Below, piece after piece: positions 25,358 through 38,156 of a DNA stretch of 64,000 bases (positions are counted from its first letter, which is position 1; each line of letters starts with the position of its first letter). The translations under genes and the position numbers were made by a program. The stretch comes from Bryobacteraceae bacterium (GTDB lineage: Bacteria > Acidobacteriota > Terriglobia > Bryobacterales > Bryobacteraceae), in the NCBI GenBank assembly GCA_023384675.1, contig JAHDVK010000004.1, positions 1 to 64,000 of the forward strand. Reading direction: 5' to 3'. The notes under the pieces were generated by a model that saw only the letters and a list, made by a program, of their open reading frames with translations, was not told the DNA's origin and made no database searches.

Positions 25358-27394
25358 ATGGCGAAATTCCTACTTCCCCTGCTGCTCTGTCTCACCGCCG
25401 CCGCTGAACTGCGTCCGCCGGCCACACCGTTGGTGGTTCATGATCCTTACTTCAGTATCTGGTCTTTCGCCGACGAACTGACCACTCAGACCCGGCATTG
25501 GACGGGCACCGAGCACTCCCTCGCCGGCGTCGCGCGGATCGACGGGAAATCGTTCCGCTTCATGGGGCAATGGCGGCAGGCGCCGGCCGGCGTGATGAAG
25601 CAGACGCGCCGCGAACTCACGCCCACTCGGACCACGTATGAGTTCGAGCAGGCGGGGGTGGGTCTCTCAGTCACTTTCTTCACGCCGGCCTTTGCCAACG
25701 ACCTCGACGTCCTCTCACGTCCCGCTTCGTATGTCGTCCTTCAGGCGCGCTCCGCGGACGGCTCGCCGCACGATGTGGAGCTGTATCTCGACGCCGCTGC
25801 TCACATCGCGGTGAACACGCCGGACCAGAGAGTGGTGCTTTCTCGCGCCGTCGCTGGTCCGCTCGATGTACTGCGGGCAGGCACGGCGGAGCAGGCGGTC
25901 CTGGCGAAGTCCGGCGACAACCTGAGGATCGACTGGGGCCACCTCTATCTCGCCGTGCCGAGGCAGGAGGGCGTCTCGGCGCGCCTTGCGGGCCAGGCGT
26001 TGCGCAACCAGTGGGCGGCGAACGGCGAATGGCCCGAGAGCGACGACCTCGAGACGGGCGGCCGCAACCCGGGCGTTCTCTCCGTGCGTTTCTCGCTGGG
26101 CCAGGTCGGCACCTCGCCCGTCAGCCGCCGGGCGATCCTCGCCTATGACGACATCTACTCCATCCAGTATCTACAGCGAAACCTCCGCCCCTGGTGGCGC
26201 AGGACGGGGATGACGGCTCTCGGGATGCTGCGGGCCGCCGACAGCGAGTTCGGCGCCTTGCTGGACCGGGCCACGAAGTTCGATGCCGAGCTAATCGCCA
26301 ACCTGCGGCAGGCGGGCGGCGAGCAGTATGCCGAGATCTCTGTCCTCGCCTACCGCCAGACGCTCGCCGCGCATAAGCTGGCCGCCGACATCGACGGCAC
26401 GCCGCTCTACTTCTCGAAGGAGAACTTCTCGAATGGCTGCATCGCCACGGTGGACGTGACCTATCCGTCCGCGCCCTTCATGCTGGCCCTCAGCCCGCGC
26501 CTGATGGCGGCCATGCTGGATCCGATCTACCAGTATTCGTCGCTGCCCCGGTGGAGATTCGCGTTCGCGCCCCATGACCTCGGGACATATCCGCTTGCCA
26601 ACGGACAGGTGTACGGCGGCGGCGAGCAGACCGAGGAGAACCAGATGCCGGTTGAGGAGAGCGGCAACATGTTGATCCTCGCCGCGGCGCTCGCCGAATT
26701 CAGCAGTGACACTGCGCAGGCGGTGCGGTACTGGCCGGTGCTCTCCAAATGGGCGGCGTACCTGAAGGAAAAGGGCATGGACCCCGAGAACCAGCTCTGC
26801 ACCGACGACTTCGCCGGTCATCTCGCCCGCAACGCAAACCTCTCCATCAAGGCCATCGTCGCCCTGGGCGCATACTCGAAGCTCGCCGCAAAGCTCGGCC
26901 ACACCGCCGCCGCCGCGGAGTATGGCCTCGCCGCAAGGAGCTTCGCTCAAAAGTGGATGGCCATGGCGGCCGACGGCGACCACACGGTACTCGCATTCGG
27001 CCAGCCCGGCACATGGAGCCAGAAATACAACCTCGTCTGGGACAGGCTGCTCGGACTAAACCTGTTTCCGGCCCATCTTTCAGCAAGCGAGGTGGCTCAC
27101 TACAAGTCGGTTCAGAAGACCTATGGTCTGCCGCTTGACAACCGCTCGGATTACACCAAGCTGGACTGGATCATCTGGTCGGCGACACTCGCCGACAACC
27201 AGCGGGACTTCGAGGCGCTGGTCGCACCGGTCCACAGGTTTCTGAACGAGTCGCCGAGCAGGGTTCCGATGACCGATTGGTACTGGACGCACGACGCCAA
27301 GCAGCGGGGATTTCAGGCGCGTTCGGTGGTCGGCGGAGTCTTCATCAAGCTGCTCACGGAAGCTGGGGTGACGAAACGGTGGGCGGGGAAGTAA
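25358..27394 (+). CDS. GtaA-type glutaminase family protein (DUF5127/DUF4965/DUF1793)
   Basis: 678 residues from ATG 25358, giving a signal peptide (MAKFLLPLLLCLTAAAEL). Domain series of secreted fungal/bacterial GtaA-like proteins: PLVVHDPYFSIWSFAD at the N-terminus (DUF4964), a sandwich with VGLSVTFFTPAF (DUF5127), then an alpha/alpha-barrel with YAEISVLAYRQTLAAHKL, MPVEESGNMLILAAALAE, TDDFAGHLARNANLSIKAIVALGAY and YNLVWDRLLGLNLFP (DUF4965/DUF1793). Named glutaminase from fungal members, though substrates of bacterial ones are unproven. Acts outside the cytoplasm. It is convergent with groEL. Confidence 0.85.
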   Translation: MAKFLLPLLLCLTAAAELRPPATPLVVHDPYFSIWSFADELTTQTRHWTGTEHSLAGVARIDGKSFRFMGQWRQAPAGVMKQTRRELTPTRTTYEFEQAGVGLSVTFFTPAFANDLDVLSRPASYVVLQARSADGSPHDVELYLDAAAHIAVNTPDQRVVLSRAVAGPLDVLRAGTAEQAVLAKSGDNLRIDWGHLYLAVPRQEGVSARLAGQALRNQWAANGEWPESDDLETGGRNPGVLSVRFSLGQVGTSPVSRRAILAYDDIYSIQYLQRNLRPWWRRTGMTALGMLRAADSEFGALLDRATKFDAELIANLRQAGGEQYAEISVLAYRQTLAAHKLAADIDGTPLYFSKENFSNGCIATVDVTYPSAPFMLALSPRLMAAMLDPIYQYSSLPRWRFAFAPHDLGTYPLANGQVYGGGEQTEENQMPVEESGNMLILAAALAEFSSDTAQAVRYWPVLSKWAAYLKEKGMDPENQLCTDDFAGHLARNANLSIKAIVALGAYSKLAAKLGHTAAAAEYGLAARSFAQKWMAMAADGDHTVLAFGQPGTWSQKYNLVWDRLLGLNLFPAHLSASEVAHYKSVQKTYGLPLDNRSDYTKLDWIIWSATLADNQRDFEALVAPVHRFLNESPSRVPMTDWYWTHDAKQRGFQARSVVGGVFIKLLTEAGVTKRWAGK

Positions 27395-27590
27395 ACCGGG
27401 AGTGGGAGACAGCCAGGCAAGCGACCGCTCAAAGCGCCTTTTCCTGCCGGCGGTGAGGGTGCCGCAGTTGCATCGTCAGCTTACCCGGCGGCTGATCAAA
27501 GCGAGGTTCGGGGACAATGGCGATCCTCGCCCAACTTGAACTGTCAGATCTGGAGGATCGACAATCCGGGGTGGTCGCAGCGGGCAAGAA

Positions 27591-27625
27591 AACAGCCCGC
27601 CCGGCGGGTTGCGGGGCGGGCTGTT
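27591..27625 (-). terminator. Intrinsic terminator of groES-groEL
   Basis: A perfect 12-bp stem, AACAGCCCGCCC (27591-27602) with GGGCGGGCTGTT (27614-27625), and an 11-base loop. Read on the minus strand it is followed by TTTTCTT. It lies 27 bases past the groEL stop, a classical Rho-independent terminator. Confidence 0.9.
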
Positions 27626-27651
27626 TGTATTGGGTCTAAGTGCGAGATGGA

Positions 27652-29331
<1,680 letters not shown>

Positions 29332-29622
29332 TTACTTCTCGATAATGCCGAGGACTTCGTCTTCCCGCAGGATCAGAAACTCCTCGCCATCGATCGTGAT
29401 GTCGCTGCCGGAGTACTTGCCGAACAGGATGCGGTCGCCGACCTTCACGTCAAGGGGAGTGACGTTGCCGTCCTCGAGACGCTTGCCGCGCCCGGCGGCG
29501 ACGACTTCAGCTTCCTGGGGCTTTTCTTTCGCGGAATCGGGAATGATGATCCCGCTCGCGGTGGTCTCCTGGGACTCGATCCGGCGAACCACCAGCCGGT
29601 CATAAAGCGGACGAATCTTCAT
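29332..29622 (-). CDS. groS: Co-chaperonin GroES (Hsp10)
   Basis: 96 residues, full length. Heptameric cap of Gro[38 protein letters not shown] contains the mobile loop ([11 protein letters not shown]) that binds the GroEL apical domain, and the ILFGKYSG and [12 protein letters not shown] strands close the barrel. Starts the groES-groEL operon; a CIRCE-like inverted repeat sits about 107 bases upstream. Confidence 0.98.
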   Translation of the reverse strand: MKIRPLYDRLVVRRIESQETTASGIIIPDSAKEKPQEAEVVAAGRGKRLEDGNVTPLDVKVGDRILFGKYSGSDITIDGEEFLILREDEVLGIIEK

Positions 29623-29728
29623 AGCTACCTCAAATCCTCCAAATGGTTTCGAAATCTCGTGTAATGACGCCTGGACGCCAGGAATGAGAGAATTCCGGTC
29701 TGGCGGATGCCAGACACCAGTTCTATTA

Positions 29729-29755
29729 TTAGCACACTCTGCCGAGGAGTGACAA
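29729..29755 (-). promoter_or_regulatory. CIRCE-like HrcA operator
   Basis: TTAGCACAC-N9-GAGTGACAA (29729-29755) matches the CIRCE pattern TTAGCACTC-N9-GAGTGCTAA with three changed positions and exact spacing. It lies upstream of groES on the minus strand, where the heat-shock repressor HrcA normally binds. hrcA itself is not in the window. Confidence 0.7.
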
Positions 29756-29859
29756 GAAGTTTCTGCAAGCTATTCATATTAAACGAAATAAAATCCAGCA
29801 TCCCTCTTGACAGGTTCCTGCTCCACAGCGTATCCGCAGTAAAAACGGAAGAAAATCTT

Positions 29860-32148
29860 ATGACTCAACACTCAGATTTGCGGTCCTCGGCGAATGTCAG
29901 GCGGTGGTATGCTGAGGCTATGCTCCGGCATGCCCGGTGGCTGTTGCTTGTCGCGATCCTGTTGATAGCCGGTACGGTCAGCGCCGTGTTTGTGGCTCAG
30001 CGCGGCGAGCAGCGGCGCGCCCGCCCCCCGCTTTCCGCTCCCCTCGACTCCGGGACCTCGGCGACGGCCGAGGACTGGGAATATGAGATCAAGGACGGCG
30101 ACCGGCCGAAGGCGCGAATCCGGGCCAGGGAGTTCCGGCAAGTTAAGGAGCCCTCGGCGTTTCTGCTGGCGGGCATGGAGATGCGGATCTACGGCCAGGA
30201 TCCAGCGACCTTCGATCTGGTGCGCAGCGCTCGCGCGTCGTTCGATACCTCCGATGGCGTGATGTACTCCGAGGGGGAAGTGGAGATCACGATGGGCGTG
30301 CGGGCCGACGGCTCGGGGGGCGGGCGGCCCGTGAAGATTCGCGCTTCCGGAGTGAGTTATGATGCGCGCACTTCACGCGTCTGGACAGACCGGCAGGCGG
30401 AGTTTGAACTGGAGGGCGCGGAGGGCGAATCGACGGGCGCGTCCTACGATCCGCAGACGCGGGAATTGCGGATGGAGTCTGACGCCGTGGTCATCTGGCA
30501 TGGGGGGGAGGGTGCTAACCGGCCGCCGATGCGCGTCGAAGCGGGGCAATTGGTGTATGCCGAAGGTTCGGGAGTGGTGCATTTAATGCCCTGGTCGCGG
30601 TTGTTGCGCGGCACATTGCGGATGGACGCGGCCGCGTCGACGGTGACCTTGAACGACGGGCGGCTGGAACGTGTGGATGCGGCCGATGCCCGCGGGGTGG
30701 ACGAAACCCCGGACCGGAGGCTGGACTATGAAGCGCAGCAGTTAACCATGTACTTCTCGCCGGATGGCGAGGTTCGGGAGGTGACGGGCGATGGCGGAGC
30801 CCGGCTTCAGTCCAGCGGCAAGAGCGGCAGAACGGTGGTGACGGCGCCCTCGGTGCGAATGGCGTTCACGCCGGGCAAGTCCGGGGGCAGCGAATTGGAG
30901 CGGTCGCTGGCCACAGGGGGAGCGCGGGTGGAGAACTTTCCGCTGGCACCTGCGCCGCGCCGCGTGCTGACCAGCGAGGTGATCGAGTTGAAAATGCGCC
31001 CCGGGGGGCAGGAGATCAGCGAAGTGGTGACGCACACGCCCGGGCAGGTCGAGTTCGTTCCCGTGAAAGATGGCGAGAAAAATCGCCGGCTCAGCGCGGA
31101 GCGTCTCACGATGACGTATTCCGGAGGGAATATCTTGAAGTCTTTCCGGGCCGTGGAGAATGTCGCTACCCGCACAGAAACGCCACGGCCGAAACTGCCG
31201 CCAAGCGTGGCGGTGACGCGCAGCAAAGATCTGCAGGCGGACTTCGACCCGAAGACCGGGCAGCTGTTGACCATGGAGCAGTGGAACGAATTCAGCTACG
31301 AGGAGGAAGGCCGGCAGGCTCGCGCGGAGCGGGCCAGGCTCGATCAGGCTGCCGACCGGATCACCTTGAGCAACAACGCGCGGGTCTGGGATGACACCGG
31401 CTCGACCGAGGCCCCGGAGATCGTGATCGAACAAAAGACCGGCGAGATGACGGCGACGGGCGGAGTGACCTCCACGCGCCTGCCCGACAAGAAGGCCAAG
31501 CCCGGCGGGATGGTGCGCGGCGACCAGACGCTGCGCGCGCGGGCGCAAAAGATGCGCGTGACGAACCAGAACCGCGAAATCGAATACGAAGGCGAAGCGC
31601 TGCTATGGCAGGGCGAGAACCGGCTGCGCGCTCCGTTGATCCGCATCGACCGCCAGCAAAACACGCTCGTCGCGGAGGGCGGCGTGGTGAGTTCGCTGCC
31701 TGTGGATGGGCGCGGGATGGCGACGATCCGCGGCCGCACGCTGCTTTATAGCGACAGCGAGAAACTGGCCACCTATCGCGGCGCGGCGAGCCTGTCGCGC
31801 ACCGGGCTTGACGTGAAAGGCGAAACGCTCCGGCTGTGGTTCGTCGAAGAGACAACCAAGGATGGCGGCACGCAAACGCAACTTGACCGGCTATTCGCCG
31901 ACCAGGATGCGGTGGTGGTGGAGCGCACGCCCGAACGGACACGAACCGGCCGCGGAGAGCACCTGGAATATCATGCGCGCGAAGAGCGCATGGTGCTGAC
32001 CGGGGGCAACCCTCTGGTACAGGACTCGCAGCGTGGCATCAGCCGCGGCGCGGTGATCACCTGGTACAGCCGCGAAGACCGGCTGATCGTGGACAACACC
32101 GGCTCGGGGCCGGCGGTGAGCGTGGTGCAGCGGGGGAAACAGAATTGA
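29860..32148 (+). CDS. OstA/LptC-like LPS-export protein, enlarged
   Basis: 762 residues from ATG 29860 (ATG 29920 is an alternative nearer the membrane segment). A single N-terminal membrane span (WLLLVAILLIAGTVSAVFVAQ) anchors a long periplasmic part made of repeated beta-jellyroll strands of the LptC/OstA type: FLLAGMEMRIYG, ASFDTSDGVMYSEGEVEITM and KIRASGVSYDARTSRVWTD early on, and LRARAQKMRVTNQNREIEYEGEALLWQG, TLVAEGGVVSSLP later. LptC is about 190 and LptA about 180 residues, so this looks like several OstA-like units in one chain. Likely part of the LPS-transport bridge; partner ABC genes are not in the window. Confidence 0.78.
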   Translation: MTQHSDLRSSANVRRWYAEAMLRHARWLLLVAILLIAGTVSAVFVAQRGEQRRARPPLSAPLDSGTSATAEDWEYEIKDGDRPKARIRAREFRQVKEPSAFLLAGMEMRIYGQDPATFDLVRSARASFDTSDGVMYSEGEVEITMGVRADGSGGGRPVKIRASGVSYDARTSRVWTDRQAEFELEGAEGESTGASYDPQTRELRMESDAVVIWHGGEGANRPPMRVEAGQLVYAEGSGVVHLMPWSRLLRGTLRMDAAASTVTLNDGRLERVDAADARGVDETPDRRLDYEAQQLTMYFSPDGEVREVTGDGGARLQSSGKSGRTVVTAPSVRMAFTPGKSGGSELERSLATGGARVENFPLAPAPRRVLTSEVIELKMRPGGQEISEVVTHTPGQVEFVPVKDGEKNRRLSAERLTMTYSGGNILKSFRAVENVATRTETPRPKLPPSVAVTRSKDLQADFDPKTGQLLTMEQWNEFSYEEEGRQARAERARLDQAADRITLSNNARVWDDTGSTEAPEIVIEQKTGEMTATGGVTSTRLPDKKAKPGGMVRGDQTLRARAQKMRVTNQNREIEYEGEALLWQGENRLRAPLIRIDRQQNTLVAEGGVVSSLPVDGRGMATIRGRTLLYSDSEKLATYRGAASLSRTGLDVKGETLRLWFVEETTKDGGTQTQLDRLFADQDAVVVERTPERTRTGRGEHLEYHAREERMVLTGGNPLVQDSQRGISRGAVITWYSREDRLIVDNTGSGPAVSVVQRGKQN

Positions 32149-32154
32149 GCGCGC

Positions 32155-32889
32155 TCAATCAGTGGCGGAACTGCCGGATTCGCAGAATGTAGCGAAATCA
32201 TATCCCTTTGCGCGGAGGCCTTCGATCACGAGGCGGGCGGCTTCGATGGCGTAGCGCCGGTCGGCCCGGGGATTCTCGTGATGCCCGTCGTGGATCACGA
32301 TGATCTGCCCCGGCGAGGCATGACGAATGATCTGCCGGGATACGTTCTCGCCCGTCCGCTTCTTGAACCAGTACCAGTCCCAGCTCATCCAACTCCAGCC
32401 CACCAGCTTGTAGCCCGCACGCTTCACTCCGCGCAACATACTGACGCTGCGCCAGCCTCCGTGCGGCCGGAAGACCGCGCAGGGTCTGCGTCCGGCCAGT
32501 TGCTCGATGCGCGCCGCGGAGACTGCCAGGGCGCGTTCCAGCGCGCCCGGAGTGCGCATCATCAACCAGCGGTTCCGGGAATGCTGTCCCACAGTGTGGC
32601 CCTCATCAAACATGCGGCGGACGATGGGAGCGGTTTCCGGCGTGATGTGCTCCTCGATCAGAAAGAACGTGGCGCGCACGTTTTTCACCCGCAGCAGGTC
32701 GAGCATCGCAGGTGTCGCGGTAGGGTTCGGGCCGTCGTCGAATGTGAGATACGCCACGCGGCGGCCATCGGCGGCCGGCGCACGCCAAACGCTCAGCTTG
32801 CCGGCGAACGCATCGAACACAAACGGCGCTGGCGCCGTGTGCGACATCACGGTCACAAAGAGCGCGACAGCGGCAATCGCAATCACCAT
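32155..32889 (-). CDS. Polysaccharide deacetylase (NodB-type)
   Basis: 244 residues with an N-terminal hydrophobic anchor/leader (IAIAAVALFVTVMSHT). Catalytic NodB motifs in order: TFDDGPN (metal/base Asp pair), GHTVGQHS (His ligands), RPHGGWR and IVIHDGHHE. The Zn-dependent CE4 family removes N- or O-acetyl groups from peptidoglycan, chitin-like or other polysaccharides at the envelope. Convergent with the OstA-like gene, six bases apart. Nothing else coding is seen in the 229 bases between it and the following divergent gene. Confidence 0.9.
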   Translation of the reverse strand: MVIAIAAVALFVTVMSHTAPAPFVFDAFAGKLSVWRAPAADGRRVAYLTFDDGPNPTATPAMLDLLRVKNVRATFFLIEEHITPETAPIVRRMFDEGHTVGQHSRNRWLMMRTPGALERALAVSAARIEQLAGRRPCAVFRPHGGWRSVSMLRGVKRAGYKLVGWSWMSWDWYWFKKRTGENVSRQIIRHASPGQIIVIHDGHHENPRADRRYAIEAARLVIEGLRAKGYDFATFCESGSSATD

Positions 32890-33118
32890 GGTTAGTTAGC
32901 TCCAGTGTGGAACGTACGCGGTTAGCGCCGCAATCACGCCCAAGAGGACTGGTCGCTATCGAAGCACTCCTTTGCCAGCCTTCGAACTCTGCGGCATACT
33001 GAGCGATGGGGACCTGGTGAGGCCTGAACGGAGTGGACCGAACGCGTCTTGCGCCGCCTGACCGGAACTCCGCGCCGCCGCGAGGCGAACGCACTACGCC
33101 GATTGGATTGTGAATGGT

Positions 33119-34819
33119 ATGGACGTTCGAGTTTGCGTTTCAGCGGGACTTCTCTACATCGCAGTTGCGGGACTGCTGCAAGCCGGCGATCCAAGAATAC
33201 AGGGCAAAGAACTGACTGAGATTCTTCAGCAGGCAACCCAGGAGAACAAGCGCAAGGAAATCCACGCGCTGCTCGAAAAGGCGCGGGATCTGGCAAAAGA
33301 CGGGGCCGATGCCAACGTAACGGGAGAACAGGGCCGCACACCGCTGCATTGGATCGTCATCGGCACGGCTCAGTTCAGTGACCGGAAGGTGCATCGCGCC
33401 TACCGGGAACTCGCGGAACTCCTGATCGACAACAGGGCCGATGTCAACGCCGAAGACGACTACGGTAACACGCCGCTCGACTGGGAAGAGGCCAACCCCG
33501 TGGAGTCCCTGCGCTACGTGCTGGAACAGGCCGGAGCAGAGCACGGTTCCAGCCATAACGACACCCAGCGGATGCTGGCCTTCCTCGAAGACCTGCGCAG
33601 CCTCGCCGGAAAGAAGGATTTGGCAGGCATTTCGCAGGCCCTGAACGCGGGTGTCCCGGCGGGGTCCGAGGTTTGGGTACGTTTGACCACGCCCATCCAC
33701 ACGAAGCAGGCGCGCAGCGGCGATAAGGTAACTGCAGTGGTAATCGCACCGTCCCGTCACAACGGGCGCGTGGTTCTCGAACCGGGGACGAAGGTGCATG
33801 GAACGTTACTCCTCGCGCGATCCGCGCGCAACCGGTTCACACGCGCCGAAGCGGCCATCGACTTCACGAACTTCCTGCACTCCGGCGGCGAACTGACGCG
33901 GATCCCGACCCGGGTGATGGAAGTGGACAACGCCCGCGAAACAGTGAATCATGGACGCATCCTGGGTATTCCGTTTCCCAACGAGGCGGTCGGCCGTTGG
34001 ACGATGGGCCTCCGCGGGTTGGGCTTCGTCATGCCAGGCGTGTCGGAGGGGCTGCGCTGGTCCACCGAAGCTTACAACCGCACGCTGGGCCGCGAGATCG
34101 ACTACGCCGAGGGAACGGAACTGCTGCTGCGGGTGTCCGTGCCCGAGAACCTAAAGACCAAGGAACCCCAAAAGGATTGGCCGGAAGTGAAGCCCGGCCA
34201 GGAACTCATGGACCTGGTCCGCTCCCAGCCGCATCGGGTGAAGACGCCGTCGGGCGAGGACTCCGACATCACCAACCTGATGTTCATCGGGCACGCCGAG
34301 GACCTCGAAGCGGGTTTACGTGAATCTGGCTGGCTCGAGGCGAAATCACTCGGCGTGAAGTCGGGCGCGCTCACCGTGGTTGCCGCGCTCCGGAAAAACG
34401 GTTACGAGGAGGCGCCATTTGCGCGTCTGCTCCTGGAAGGCAAGGAGCCGGAGTACGAGTACCAGAAGGACCTGAATACCGTCGCCAAGCGCCACCATCT
34501 GCGCATTTACAGGCGGCCTGAGACGTACCGGGGCCAGCCGGTCTGGATCGCCTCGGCGACGCACGACATCGGCATCGGCGCGGGAAGGTTTGGCACACAG
34601 TGGTACCACCTGATCGATCCCGAAATCGATAAGGAGAGACAGAAGATCGCCGACGATCTGCTGTTCAGCGGTGTGGCTACGGGCTACTCGCTGGTGGACC
34701 GCCCCGCCGCGCCGCGCAAGGCGGGCAACGCCACCGGCGACGAACTGCGGACCGACGGCCACATGATGGTGCTGCATCTGACGGCGGAGCGGCCGCGGGT
34801 GCGCGTGGCGCAACGCTAA
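33119..34819 (+). CDS. Ankyrin-repeat protein with LssY-like C-terminal domain
   Basis: 566 residues from ATG 33119; a GTG nine bases earlier (33110) is also possible and neither has a clear ribosome site. Leader VRVCVSAGLLYIAVAGLLQAG. Ankyrin repeats around residues 55-145 (GADANVTGEQGRTPLHWIV, RADVNAEDDYGNTPLDW), a beta-rich middle section (TPIHTKQARSGDKVTAVVI), then from about 370 an LssY_C-type domain ending WIASATHDIGIGAGRFGTQWYHLIDPEID with DDLLFSGVATGYSLVDRP. LssY_C is of unknown activity and is often fused to PAP2 phosphatases, but here it is joined to ankyrins. Exported protein of unknown role. Confidence 0.78.
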   Translation: MDVRVCVSAGLLYIAVAGLLQAGDPRIQGKELTEILQQATQENKRKEIHALLEKARDLAKDGADANVTGEQGRTPLHWIVIGTAQFSDRKVHRAYRELAELLIDNRADVNAEDDYGNTPLDWEEANPVESLRYVLEQAGAEHGSSHNDTQRMLAFLEDLRSLAGKKDLAGISQALNAGVPAGSEVWVRLTTPIHTKQARSGDKVTAVVIAPSRHNGRVVLEPGTKVHGTLLLARSARNRFTRAEAAIDFTNFLHSGGELTRIPTRVMEVDNARETVNHGRILGIPFPNEAVGRWTMGLRGLGFVMPGVSEGLRWSTEAYNRTLGREIDYAEGTELLLRVSVPENLKTKEPQKDWPEVKPGQELMDLVRSQPHRVKTPSGEDSDITNLMFIGHAEDLEAGLRESGWLEAKSLGVKSGALTVVAALRKNGYEEAPFARLLLEGKEPEYEYQKDLNTVAKRHHLRIYRRPETYRGQPVWIASATHDIGIGAGRFGTQWYHLIDPEIDKERQKIADDLLFSGVATGYSLVDRPAAPRKAGNATGDELRTDGHMMVLHLTAERPRVRVAQR

Positions 34820-34959
34820 TCGCGCTTGAATGATCTGTAAGAGGATGAGGCGTAGTCCCTGTGCCGCTTCCGGAAGCTTCAAGTGCGACAAATGCACACC
34901 CGGAGCATGGGCCAATTCAGTATTCGCGCTTACGCAAAATGGCGATCAAGCCGGCACTG

Positions 34960-38109
<3,150 letters not shown>

Positions 38110-38156
38110 TCACTCCCGTTGGCCAACCTATCACAGGCAGTGATATCGTGCGATGC

